Both the position numbers and the translations under genes were made by a program. The notes below the pieces were generated by a model that worked only from the letters and a program-made list of their open reading frames with translations, did no database searches and was not told where the DNA came from. From Pseudomonas sp. PDM15 (lineage in GTDB: Bacteria; Pseudomonadota; Gammaproteobacteria; Pseudomonadales; Pseudomonadaceae): a DNA stretch of 64,000 bases. The DNA lies in assembly GCF_014851565.1 (NCBI RefSeq), contig NZ_JACVAA010000002.1, forward strand, positions 1 to 64,000. The letters are read 5' to 3'. Positions 25,583 to 33,160 of the stretch are shown here, piece after piece (position 1 is the stretch's first letter; every line of letters starts with the position of its first letter).

Positions 25583-28500
25583 TGATATAAGCCTCGTGGG
25601 CCAACTGGCGCACGCGAGTGGGATTGGAGAGAATCTGTTCGATCTCGGTCGAAATGCGCTTCAGCTTCGGCTCGTGAGTGTCAATGTCGAGCAGCATCAG
25701 GTCGCCCGAGAACAGGTCGTCGATCTTTTCCCAGGAACCCAAACGCTGAAGGAGAATTCGGTTCATCTCGTTGGCAACGACCAGCTTCTGTTCGTCGTCG
25801 AGCTTGAACATGACCGGTGCCAAGCCGTTGTTCTCGGCCATACGGTCGATGGCCTGGGCGATCAGAGGTACGGCACGCGATGGGTTAGCCGAACAATAGA
25901 TGGTCGCGTTCTGGCAGATTTCGGCCAGCAAATGGTAGTTCGTCTTGGAATCTTCAAAGGCGACACCAACCTCGGCAAGATCGCTACCAGCGATCAGTCT
26001 GACGCCATTCTCACCTTCGCCGCTCTGCTCTCCTTCATTGATGAGTTTCAGGCAGCCCTGAACGTAGTGATTGGCGGCTACATAGTCAGCCAGCAGGCCA
26101 TCGAGCTTCCCGGCGCTCTGCTCTTGGGTTGCTCTCGACCGCTTAAGCTCTGCCTGCTCCTGTTGGGTGTCTAGCTGACTCGCCTGGCACAGGTCGTAAA
26201 ATGCCTGTTCCAAAAGTTCAACCTCTTCTGTGTACTTTTGAAAACGTGCACTTTCCGCGTGAATCTCTAATGCGATTTCGTTGGCCAGTGCCACCAGCCC
26301 ACCGAGGAACGGAACCCCGGTAACGAAAAAGCGGCAGCGCGGACAGTTCCTCTTACCGAGGTAGCCTGCCTCGACAGGTGCATAGAGACTTTCACTCTTT
26401 CTCTCAGCGATAGACTCGCCGCCGATATGGCATGCGGCGCCTGCCATTGGGCAGATGCCGCAATCGAACACCATGCAGGCCGAGTTGGGCACGTCAGATT
26501 CGAGCAGCGAGCGATTACCGTTTGTTGCAATCAGTTGATTGAGAAGCGGCTTTAATCCCTGCGTCCTTACCGTTTCGGCATGGCGCTGCGTGGCGATCTG
26601 AGCGGTGCGCTTTTCAGTCTCACCCATTGTGCGGCGCATCTGATCGTGGTTCAGCTTGATGTAGTAGATCGTCATAACCAACGAGGCATGGCCGACGAGC
26701 TTAGAGATCAGGTGAATGGGCGCGTCGCCGTCTGCGATGAACGCCGTAATCAGGCTGACGCGCAGGCTGTGCGGTGTGTAGGGACTGAGATAGCGCTGAT
26801 TGTTTGCTTTGAAGTTGGGGCTTTTGCTGGCAAGGTTTTCGCCGGAGCGCTGAATCGCGTAGAGCAATGCTGGCAAGGTGTGGGTGAAAGCAGTTGTGGT
26901 GAACGCCGGCTGACCCGAGGCGTCCGTGCGGAACAGAAAGCATTGGGTGCCACGCGCCTGCAAAATCTTCTCATTGGTTTCGGCGCGAAGTTTGATGTCA
27001 GACCAGCGCGTCGGCTCTTTCAGCGGGTTGTACTTGGCTTGCCAGTCGCGCAGAAGAATAAACCAATAGAGCAGATCATCAGGAATCCACAGAACTTCGT
27101 AGCCGCCTTCCTTGCGTCCGGTCTTGTTGGTAGTCACATAGAGCTTCGGGGCGTCGTTCTCGCCACGCTGCACAGCAGCTTGCGGGCGACGTTTCTTGCT
27201 CCCTTTTCCAGCAAGAGAGGTGGTGTTCTTCTCCCAGCGAACACCGCCATGCTCAGCATCAAGAACGGCAATCTCGTCATCCGCCTCGCCGCTGTCTAGC
27301 CAGAGAATCTGTTGGCCGCGCAGCGGAAAACGCAGCAGCGTGTAGAGCGCCACGAAGCGAACAGGCGACCAAACCTGAAAGCCGACTACCACTTTGCGCT
27401 TGTCATTCATCTGGCGGTCAACCTTGACCTCGCGCCAGATGCAGTTCGGATCGTCGCGATCGATCAACGACTCGTCCACATAAATCCAGTCGGCGCGGGT
27501 CGTAAAGAAGTCTTTTAGGTGCAACAAATCCGTCAGGCTGGGCCGTGTCTGCAATACCTGTTCGCCGTTCGGCACGAGGAAATTGCGCGCCCGGAGGATG
27601 TATTCATAACCGAGCGGCGGCTTGGTGGACTGGTTGGGCCGGTAGGCCTGCAAGCTATCAGCAAAGCCGGCCAGCACAGTCTGAAAGGGGTTCCGGTACT
27701 CCGCAAGAACAATGCGCTCGTGCGCGTCGGCATCGGTGCAGTACTCATCCAAAAGCCAGCCGAAAAAGGCCGTGATAGCACTGTGGAAAGGCCTTTTCAG
27801 GGAATCGGCCTGGGCCTCAATGAACAGCTGATAGGCCTCAGTAGGGAATGGATTCGCCCGCAGCAGCAGGTGCCTGGGGTTGTCGGGCAACCTCTGAACC
27901 TGATTGAAACCGCCAAGAAAAGCCTTGATCGCGGATTTCTTTCCGGCGATGTTCGTTTGAGTCTTTAGCCACCGCTCAACATTTGCCCACATAAGCGGGT
28001 AATCCGCTAGCGCAGCGCTAGGGTTTTCATTGGCGAGGAAGTCGTACCAGTCGATCCAGCCGGTGTCGGCATAGACGTTACCGGGGCAGGCCGGCAGCTT
28101 CGGGTCTTCGCGGTAGCGCTTGTTGTAGTCAGGCTCGCTCTTAATGCCCAACGCCTGAGCGGCGGCCTGGGCCTCAACGTAGGTCGAGTAGAGGTCGGGC
28201 CGTTCATTGCCGAGGAAGTCGTACCAGTCGATCCAGCCGGCGTCGGCATAGAACTGAGATGGGCTGGACGGTAACCTCGGGTCTTCCTGGTAGAGCTTGT
28301 AGTAGTCAGGCTGGTTCTTAATACCCAGCGCCTGGGCTGCCGCCTGGGCCTCATCGTAGGTTGGGTAGAGGTCGGGCCGTTTATTGCCGAGGAAGTCGTA
28401 CCAGTCGATCCAGCCGGCGTCGGCATAGAACAGATTGGGGTTGGACGGCAGCCTCGGGTCTTCGCGGTAGCGCTTGCAGTAGTCAGGCTGGTTCTTAATA

Positions 28501-28916
28501 CCCAGCGCATGGGCAGCCGCCTGGGCCTCATCGTAGGTCGTGTAGAGGTCGGGCCGTTCATTGCCGAGGAAGTTGTACCAGTCGATCCAGCCTGCGTCGG
28601 CATAGAACTTATTGGGGCAGGCCGGCAGCCTCGGGTCTTCGCAGAAGCGCTTTAGGTAGTCAGAATTGTTTTTAATTCCCAACGCCTGAGCGGCGGCCTG
28701 GGCCTCAGCGTAGGTCGGGTAGAGGTCGGGCCGTTCATTGCCAAGGAATTCGTACCAGTCGATCCAGCCCGCGTCGGCATAAGCTGTCTGGGGGTTGGCC
28801 GGCAGCCTCGGGTCTTCGCGGTAGCGCTTTTTGTAGTCAGGATTGTTCTTAATGCCCAACGCCTGAGCGGCGGCTTGAGCCTCGGGATAGGTGTATAAAT
28901 TCTTCTTGGTTGGCAT
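25575..28916 (-). CDS. gmtZ: GmtZ, repeat-bearing recombinase-like protein of the Gamma-Mobile-Trio
   Basis: A 1113-residue protein of the VPA1269 family. Residues about 9-302 are five tandem 59-residue repeats, each of the form TYxEAQAAAQALGIK then YREDPRLP then YADAGWIDWYxFLGNERPDLY. The middle part has a tyrosine-recombinase signature: Arg533 (FPLRGQQ), His716 and Arg719 (HSLR), His743 (VGHAS) and Tyr751 or Tyr752. Residues about 820-900 hold a Cys-rich, probably zinc-binding, cluster (CMVFDCGICPMAGAAC, CPRC). The start at 28916 begins a clean repeat array and overlaps an upstream TAATG, matching the gmtY-gmtZ joint. It probably works with GmtY in mobilising the island. Confidence 0.85.
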   Translation of the reverse strand: MPTKKNLYTYPEAQAAAQALGIKNNPDYKKRYREDPRLPANPQTAYADAGWIDWYEFLGNERPDLYPTYAEAQAAAQALGIKNNSDYLKRFCEDPRLPACPNKFYADAGWIDWYNFLGNERPDLYTTYDEAQAAAHALGIKNQPDYCKRYREDPRLPSNPNLFYADAGWIDWYDFLGNKRPDLYPTYDEAQAAAQALGIKNQPDYYKLYQEDPRLPSSPSQFYADAGWIDWYDFLGNERPDLYSTYVEAQAAAQALGIKSEPDYNKRYREDPKLPACPGNVYADTGWIDWYDFLANENPSAALADYPLMWANVERWLKTQTNIAGKKSAIKAFLGGFNQVQRLPDNPRHLLLRANPFPTEAYQLFIEAQADSLKRPFHSAITAFFGWLLDEYCTDADAHERIVLAEYRNPFQTVLAGFADSLQAYRPNQSTKPPLGYEYILRARNFLVPNGEQVLQTRPSLTDLLHLKDFFTTRADWIYVDESLIDRDDPNCIWREVKVDRQMNDKRKVVVGFQVWSPVRFVALYTLLRFPLRGQQILWLDSGEADDEIAVLDAEHGGVRWEKNTTSLAGKGSKKRRPQAAVQRGENDAPKLYVTTNKTGRKEGGYEVLWIPDDLLYWFILLRDWQAKYNPLKEPTRWSDIKLRAETNEKILQARGTQCFLFRTDASGQPAFTTTAFTHTLPALLYAIQRSGENLASKSPNFKANNQRYLSPYTPHSLRVSLITAFIADGDAPIHLISKLVGHASLVMTIYYIKLNHDQMRRTMGETEKRTAQIATQRHAETVRTQGLKPLLNQLIATNGNRSLLESDVPNSACMVFDCGICPMAGAACHIGGESIAERKSESLYAPVEAGYLGKRNCPRCRFFVTGVPFLGGLVALANEIALEIHAESARFQKYTEEVELLEQAFYDLCQASQLDTQQEQAELKRSRATQEQSAGKLDGLLADYVAANHYVQGCLKLINEGEQSGEGENGVRLIAGSDLAEVGVAFEDSKTNYHLLAEICQNATIYCSANPSRAVPLIAQAIDRMAENNGLAPVMFKLDDEQKLVVANEMNRILLQRLGSWEKIDDLFSGDLMLLDIDTHEPKLKRISTEIEQILSNPTRVRQLAHEAYISD
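28007..28892. repeat. Five tandem 177-bp coding repeats in gmtZ
   Basis: The motif GTACCAGTCGATCCAGCC recurs about every 177 bp from 28038 to 28772, once per repeat, and each unit encodes 59 residues. The units differ mainly at the positions after LGIK and before YADAGWIDW. Repeat five (nearest 28007) is the most diverged. Arrays of this kind can change copy number by slippage or recombination. Confidence 0.85.
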
Positions 28917-29405
28917 TAGTTTCAGTCCTTGATCACTAAGCAGTCGGCCTCTGCCTGCCGCAACCGCATTCGGCACCCCAAATCGTGGAGATCTTGCCGC
29001 ATCTGCTTCGCCGTAGGCTGCGTACAGATCAGACTCGATATGCCCAGCGCCTGGACTGCTACCTGGGCCGCGTAGGTCGGGTAGAGGTCGGGCCGCACAT
29101 TGGCGAGGAGGTTGTACCCGTCGATCCAGCCGGCGTCGGCATGGGCCTGATTGGGGCTGGGCGGTAGCCAAGCGACTTCTCGGATGTGCTTTTTGAGTTC
29201 AGAACTAATCTTGATGCCCAGCGCCTGAGCGGCCGCTTGGGCCTCGCTGTAGGTATGAAAATTCTTCTTGGCGGGCATTAGTTTCCGTCCTTGATCGCTA
29301 AGCAGTCGGCCTCTGCATGCCGCAACCGCATTCGGCACTCCAAATCCTGGAGTTCTTCACGCATCTGTTTCGCCGTAGGCTGCGTATAAATCAGACTTGA
29401 TTCGA
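28680..29405. repeat. Tandem duplication (period 362 bp) of the gmtY end and gmtZ start
   Basis: The gmtY-gmtZ joint occurs twice. The true gmtY end with TAATG lies at 29276-29280; a diverged second copy of the gmtY C-terminal coding region ends at 28922 and its TAATG lies at 28914-28918, exactly 362 bp away. The gmtZ start likewise occurs at 29278 (diverged copy) and 28916 (real gene). The copies have many substitutions, so the event is not recent. Confidence 0.85.
28922..29278 (-). CDS. Chimeric small protein: GmtZ repeat fused to GmtY C-terminus
   Basis: A 118-residue frame starting MPAKKNFHTYSEAQAAAQALGIK, which is a GmtZ-like start plus one full and part of a second repeat unit, then at about residue 80 switching to SSLICTQPTAKQMRQDLHDLG, a copy of the GmtY C-terminus. 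The catalytic tyrosine of GmtY (Tyr426) is Cys in the copy, so this tail cannot cleave DNA. It starts on the TAATG overlap with gmtY, so it should be translated when gmtY is. It is either a neutral by-product of the duplication or a small regulator of the recombinases. The frame is intact despite divergence. Confidence 0.7.
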   Translation of the reverse strand: MPAKKNFHTYSEAQAAAQALGIKISSELKKHIREVAWLPPSPNQAHADAGWIDGYNLLANVRPDLYPTYAAQVAVQALGISSLICTQPTAKQMRQDLHDLGCRMRLRQAEADCLVIKD

Positions 29406-30663
29406 GCGAAACGTGGTGCATGGCGTTCCTGATCGTGAGTTGCGAAGCTCCATGACGTGCCAACCGCTGACCAAACGCATGTCGGTGGCCATGAGGGGTA
29501 GTACCCGCCATCTTGTAATAATCCAAACCTATCCGCTCAGTGGCTAACTTGTGGGCCTTGCGAAACATGCGGTGCGAATAGGGCTGGCCATCCCTGTTGG
29601 TGAAGGCATAGGGATGAGCTTCGCCAGCCTTCGGCTTCACCCGCTGCTTCAGGTGGTAGTCACGCCACAGGCCGGCAAATACCTGACCAAAATCACCGGG
29701 ATAGAAGAACACCTCAAAGCAGAGTCGATGCGGGTCAGTAATCAGTCCGTTCTTCCAGCCGAGAAACAGCGGATCTGTCGCCTTCACCAGCCGATTGCGG
29801 GGTTGCAGCCCGTACTGGTTTTGCAGGTAATCAGCACGGTTGGTTTTGCCGCCAGGTGCCAGCCCGTACTCAGGGTGATGAATACGGACGATGATCTCCC
29901 CGTCCTCTACGCTTACGTCATCGCTCCATAGAGACAACGCTTCGGACAGCCTCACTCCACCGTATTCCATCAGGCAGGAGATCAGGACATTGCGAAGGTC
30001 TACCGGCCCTCGTGAATCTCGCGTCCGCCTGCGGAAACCCTCGGATACCAACAGTTCAAAATATTCCTCTGGAAATGCCTTAGCGGGCGTTTGCCGCTCA
30101 ACCGGCAGCGTTCTTGAGCGCGCTACTCTGGACTGGCTCGTTTGCGGTTTGGAGCGCCAAAGGTGTGACAGGAATGCGTTGTCCCTACGATGAGAATACG
30201 CAGCCCAGTTCAGTCGTTCTTCATGCCGAGTGGCTTGTCGCCAGGGATTGAGCTGAAGCTTGGCGTCCTCATTGACGAGCGCCAGCCAATCAGTGAACTG
30301 CGTAATGTGGCCGATCAGCTTATCAGCGTCATTCGGCTGCCTGGGCTGCCACCACAGACCAGAAGGATCGCCGATGTTCGAGACAGTACCCGTGAACAAT
30401 GCATCGGAGAATTCAGTGAACAGCGTGCGCGGATCGTCATAACAACCATGGTTGGCCTCCATGAACTCCAACAGCAGCCGCACTGCAAAAACCGAGGACT
30501 CCTGCCAAGAACGGCTCTTTCGGTGATTCAAATACGTGTATCGAGCAAACTGATCCAGAACCCCATGCTCAGTCACGACGATTGGCAGGACATGCTGTAT
30601 GCCAGTCGCACCGACCACAAAAGATCTGAACTCCCGGTGGGACGACTCAAGGATTGTGGGCAT
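29278..30663 (-). CDS. gmtY: GmtY, tyrosine recombinase of the Gamma-Mobile-Trio
   Basis: A 461-residue integrase. The N-terminal half is an arm/core-binding region; the catalytic half contains Arg238 (GVRLSEAL), the HxxR box His391-Arg394 (HGHRHAFG), a second His near 417 (AMHHVSL) and the nucleophile Tyr426 (SLIYTQPT), all expected for an active enzyme. It is the first gene of the trio, nearest the island edge, and overlaps the next start by one base. The ATG at 30663 has no strong ribosome site. It is likely the main integrase for the insertion in the radical SAM gene. Confidence 0.87.
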   Translation of the reverse strand: MPTILESSHREFRSFVVGATGIQHVLPIVVTEHGVLDQFARYTYLNHRKSRSWQESSVFAVRLLLEFMEANHGCYDDPRTLFTEFSDALFTGTVSNIGDPSGLWWQPRQPNDADKLIGHITQFTDWLALVNEDAKLQLNPWRQATRHEERLNWAAYSHRRDNAFLSHLWRSKPQTSQSRVARSRTLPVERQTPAKAFPEEYFELLVSEGFRRRTRDSRGPVDLRNVLISCLMEYGGVRLSEALSLWSDDVSVEDGEIIVRIHHPEYGLAPGGKTNRADYLQNQYGLQPRNRLVKATDPLFLGWKNGLITDPHRLCFEVFFYPGDFGQVFAGLWRDYHLKQRVKPKAGEAHPYAFTNRDGQPYSHRMFRKAHKLATERIGLDYYKMAGTTPHGHRHAFGQRLARHGASQLTIRNAMHHVSLESSLIYTQPTAKQMREELQDLECRMRLRHAEADCLAIKDGN

Positions 30664-31134
30664 GGGTCACCGGCCCATACTTTTCACGAGAGGCCCCGCC
30701 TGCCTGGAGGGCACTCCAAACATCTCTTGGCCGGGGTAGCGTGGGCAGCGGACGCTGCAAATGAGATTGAGGGGGTCGAAGGACTTGTCCATGCGAGGTC
30801 TCTAGCTTGTTGATCACCAGAGCCATCGTCTTGAAAAGCACATCGGGAAGCACCTCAACCCGATGTATTTACTCAATGCCCAGCAAAACTACCTGTGACG
30901 ACCACTCCCATATGTGTGACTAAGCCAAACCCTGCACGCCAAATCGACACTCAGCGGTTCAGGTAGGCAACGCCAACGAATGCGTGCTCGAGCAGTTCAG
31001 GAAATCAGGGACGTTTCCGGGGTAACTACGACAAGGCAAGTGAGGGGCAAGGAGCCACGCGAGCCAAGAAACTGATCCGAAGTCGAAGAGAAATGAAGTG
31101 AATCCTCAAGATCTGGGACTGAATCCTAGGGTAA
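30664..31134. other. Non-coding island end between gmtY and the insertion edge
   Basis: About 470 bp without a credible gene. It contains two copies of GGGTAACTA (31020-31028 and 31129-31137), the second ending exactly at the edge, two TGTGAC(G/T)A repeats near 30895 and 30915 and two GAATCCT repeats at 31100 and 31121. I read it as the promoter of gmtY plus the recombinase-binding end of the element. Confidence 0.55.
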
Positions 31135-31137
31135 CTA
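31020..31137. repeat. Paired GGGTAACTA repeats at the island edge
   Basis: GGGTAACTA occurs at 31020-31028 and again at 31129-31137, 109 bp apart in direct orientation. The outer copy finishes at the last base before radical SAM sequence resumes. Repeated motifs of this type are what a recombinase or transposition protein would bind at an element end. Confidence 0.5.
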
Positions 31138-31257
31138 ATCACAGAACGTACAGTTGTTCCACGAGCAGCCGTTGGTCACCGGCAGGATCAGGGAATGGGC
31201 TTCGCTCGGCGGACGGAACACCGGCTCGATATAGGCGATGGGGAATTCGGCAGACAT
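31135..31257 (-). pseudogene. Radical SAM protein, 5' fragment cut by the island
   Basis: The frame starts at the ATG at 31257 and reads 40 residues, ending in [18 protein letters not shown] and a stop. [10 protein letters not shown] is the CxxxCxxC motif that binds the 4Fe-4S cluster in radical SAM enzymes. Homologues in Pseudomonas continue after CTFC with several hundred residues; here the match ends within one codon and the stop comes from island sequence. The gene lies next to moaA, itself a radical SAM gene. The remaining part is not in the window. Confidence 0.8.
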
Positions 31258-31278
31258 GGCTTAAGACTTTCGGTTGAT

Positions 31279-31395
31279 GATCTTGCGAGCTAGAGCCAGG
31301 CTAGGCGAAAGCAGGCGAGGCAGCGGAGTTTACAGGCGGTAAATGAGCATGCCGAGTCTGCTTTCAACAACGCATGGCCGACGCGCAGCAGATCA
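31279..31395. repeat. Dispersed intergenic repeat, copy 1 (moaA 3' end)
   Basis: About 116 bp bounded by GATC, beginning TTGCGAGCTAGAGCC and ending GACGCGCAGCAGATC, directly abutting the moaA stop codon. A second copy lies at 34522-34646 with the same ends and the shared core GCGGAGTTTAC...GTAAATGAGCA. It resembles a repeat family common after genes in Pseudomonas. Confidence 0.75.
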
Positions 31396-32364
31396 TCAGC
31401 CGCCGATGATTTTCATGACGGTGACACCGCCGGCAAAGGCGATGTCCTGCTTGTCGGCAAGTGCTCGCACCAACAGTCGCTGCAGCGCCGGCAGGGCCTG
31501 GTGACGGGGCTTGTCGAGCAGGTCGCCGACATAGTGGCGGTTGCTCGACGACAGGCAGCCGTGCAGCCAGCCGGTGGAGGACAGGCGCAGGCGCGAGCAG
31601 GTTCGGCAGAACGGTACGCTCTCGTTGGCGATCACGCCGAAGAAGCCGTGACCGGGAATCTCGTAACGCAGCGCGGTGGCATCCAGCGGCGCCGGCGCCT
31701 GGGCGAATTCGTAGCGCTCGGCAATCGCCGCCAGCAGGTCGGGCATGCCGTAGAACTGCTGCTGGAAGCTCGCCCCTTCGCGGGCCAGGTGGCCCATGCG
31801 CATCAGCTCGATGAAACGCAGCTCGAAGCCACGTTCCAGGCAGTAGTCGAGCATCGGCAGCACCTGCTCGTGGTTCTGCCCGCGCAGCGGCACCATGTTG
31901 ACCTTGATCTTCAGCCCGGCCGCGCGCGCCTCTTCCAGGCCCTGCAGCACGGTCGGGAGGTCGCCACCACGGGCGATGCGCTTGAAGTCGTCGGGGTCGA
32001 GGGTGTCCAGCGACACGTTGATCCGCTTGAGGCCGCACTCCAGCAGCAGCGGCAGCTTGCGCGACAATAGCTGGCCATTGGTGGTCAGGCTGATGTCCTG
32101 CAGGCCGAGCTGGCTGGTTTCACGGAGGAAGTGTTCGAGCTTGGGACTGACCAGCGGCTCGCCACCGGTGATGCGCAGGCGCTCGATACCGGCCGCCTCG
32201 ATCAGGTAGGCCACGCCACGCACCATGGCCTCGGCGGGCAGCTCGTCCTGGGCCGCCACCAGGCGCTTTCCGTCCGGCACGCAGTAGGTGCAGGCGTAGT
32301 TGCACGCGGCGGTCAGGCTGATGCGCAGGTTGCGGAAGCGCCGACCCTGGTGGTCAACGATCAT
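31396..32364 (-). CDS. moaA: GTP 3',8-cyclase MoaA
   Basis: A 322-residue radical SAM enzyme for the first step of molybdenum cofactor synthesis, converting GTP to 3',8-cyclo-GTP. It has the N-terminal cluster motif Cys21-x3-Cys25-x2-Cys28, the GGEPL motif, a second cluster in the C-terminal third (FCRTCSRLRL ... GCL) and the conserved C-terminal Gly-Gly tail (KIIGG). It is transcribed toward the island edge, and a dispersed repeat follows its stop. No other mo genes are near. Confidence 0.92.
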   Translation of the reverse strand: MIVDHQGRRFRNLRISLTAACNYACTYCVPDGKRLVAAQDELPAEAMVRGVAYLIEAAGIERLRITGGEPLVSPKLEHFLRETSQLGLQDISLTTNGQLLSRKLPLLLECGLKRINVSLDTLDPDDFKRIARGGDLPTVLQGLEEARAAGLKIKVNMVPLRGQNHEQVLPMLDYCLERGFELRFIELMRMGHLAREGASFQQQFYGMPDLLAAIAERYEFAQAPAPLDATALRYEIPGHGFFGVIANESVPFCRTCSRLRLSSTGWLHGCLSSSNRHYVGDLLDKPRHQALPALQRLLVRALADKQDIAFAGGVTVMKIIGG

Positions 32365-32445
32365 GGAGAACTCCGGCAGTGTTCAATCCGGAGTATATGC
32401 CCGCCGCCGACTGCGCAGAACGCATCATTGGCGGGCTGAATGGCA

Positions 32446-33084
32446 TCAGGCAGCCGGCGCTTCGCCGTCGCGCTTGCGCTTGTTGCCCATGCGCACGCCG
32501 ATGTCCATGAGGAACTGGAAGAAGCCATCCTGATCCTCCAGCACGCTGCTCCAGAACGGCGAGTGGTACAGCGCCACGGCGCCGTGAACCAGTGCCCAGG
32601 CGGCGCAGTAGTGGAAGTAAGGCGGTACGTCTTCCAGCTTGCCCTCTTCGATGCGGCCCTTGATCAGCAGCGTCAGGCGTTCGAAGTTGGAGGTACGGAT
32701 CTGGTGCAGCTGCTCGACCATCTCCGGCACCTGGTTGCCCTTGACCACCTTCTCTTCCAGGCGGTCGAACAGGCGGTAGCGCTGCGGATCACGCATGCGG
32801 AACTCGAAGTAGGCGCGGGACAGGGCTTCCTTGTCGCGGGCCACGTCTTCGGAGTGGAACAGGGCGTTGAGGTCGCGCTCGTAGTCCAGCATCAGGCGCA
32901 GGTAGACCTCGGCCTTGGACTTGAAGTGCTTGTAGATGGTGCCTTTGCCGATTCCGACCGCATCGGCGATCATCTCGACAGTTACGCTGTCTTCACCCTG
33001 TTCAAGGAAGAGCTTGAGCGCGGTATCGAGAATTTCCTGTTCACGACGACGGAATTCACGGACTTTGCGAGGTTCTTTGTTCAT
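32446..33084 (-). CDS. TetR family transcriptional regulator
   Basis: A 212-residue regulator with an N-terminal helix-turn-helix (ILDTALKLFLEQGEDSVTVEMIADAVGIGKGTIYKHFKSK pattern, about residues 18-57) and a ligand-binding domain. I start at the ATG at 33084, giving MNKEPRKVREFRR, a good fit to homologues in this genomic position (PA2957 in PAO1). It is divergent from the aminotransferase-like gene with about 75 bp between starts. Target and ligand unknown. Confidence 0.85.
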   Translation of the reverse strand: MNKEPRKVREFRRREQEILDTALKLFLEQGEDSVTVEMIADAVGIGKGTIYKHFKSKAEVYLRLMLDYERDLNALFHSEDVARDKEALSRAYFEFRMRDPQRYRLFDRLEEKVVKGNQVPEMVEQLHQIRTSNFERLTLLIKGRIEEGKLEDVPPYFHYCAAWALVHGAVALYHSPFWSSVLEDQDGFFQFLMDIGVRMGNKRKRDGEAPAA

Positions 33085-33160
33085 AAAGTGACTACAGGAT
33101 GAAAAATCGAGGCGCGTCATTATGCCTGTTCAGCGCGAAAATGCACGGATCATCGGCCCA

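Larger units (their letters stand above)
1..31137. mobile_element. Right part of a genomic island of the Gamma-Mobile-Trio (GMT) type
   Basis: The right boundary is visible: at 31137/31138 a conserved radical SAM reading frame stops matching its family and foreign sequence begins. Directly inside are gmtY, gmtZ and gmtX, the three genes that define GMT elements. Everything to the left (catabolic genes, dnaE2, antitoxin) is accessory in character, while everything right of 31.4 kb is Pseudomonas core synteny. The left end and the missing 3' part of the radical SAM gene are not in the window. That the whole 31 kb is one element is inference; it could be several nested insertions, and the imuAB remnants point to at least one earlier rearrangement. 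Confidence 0.55.

Noticed and set aside
28007..28603. Minus-strand frame of 198 codons with MPTPAGSTGTTSS repeats
   Set aside because: It is an alternative frame of the tandem repeats in gmtZ, so the repetition is inherited from the real gene.
28007..28892. Regularly spaced repeats that might suggest a CRISPR array
   Set aside because: The period is about 177 bp, the units are nearly identical across their full length and they lie in frame within a protein gene.
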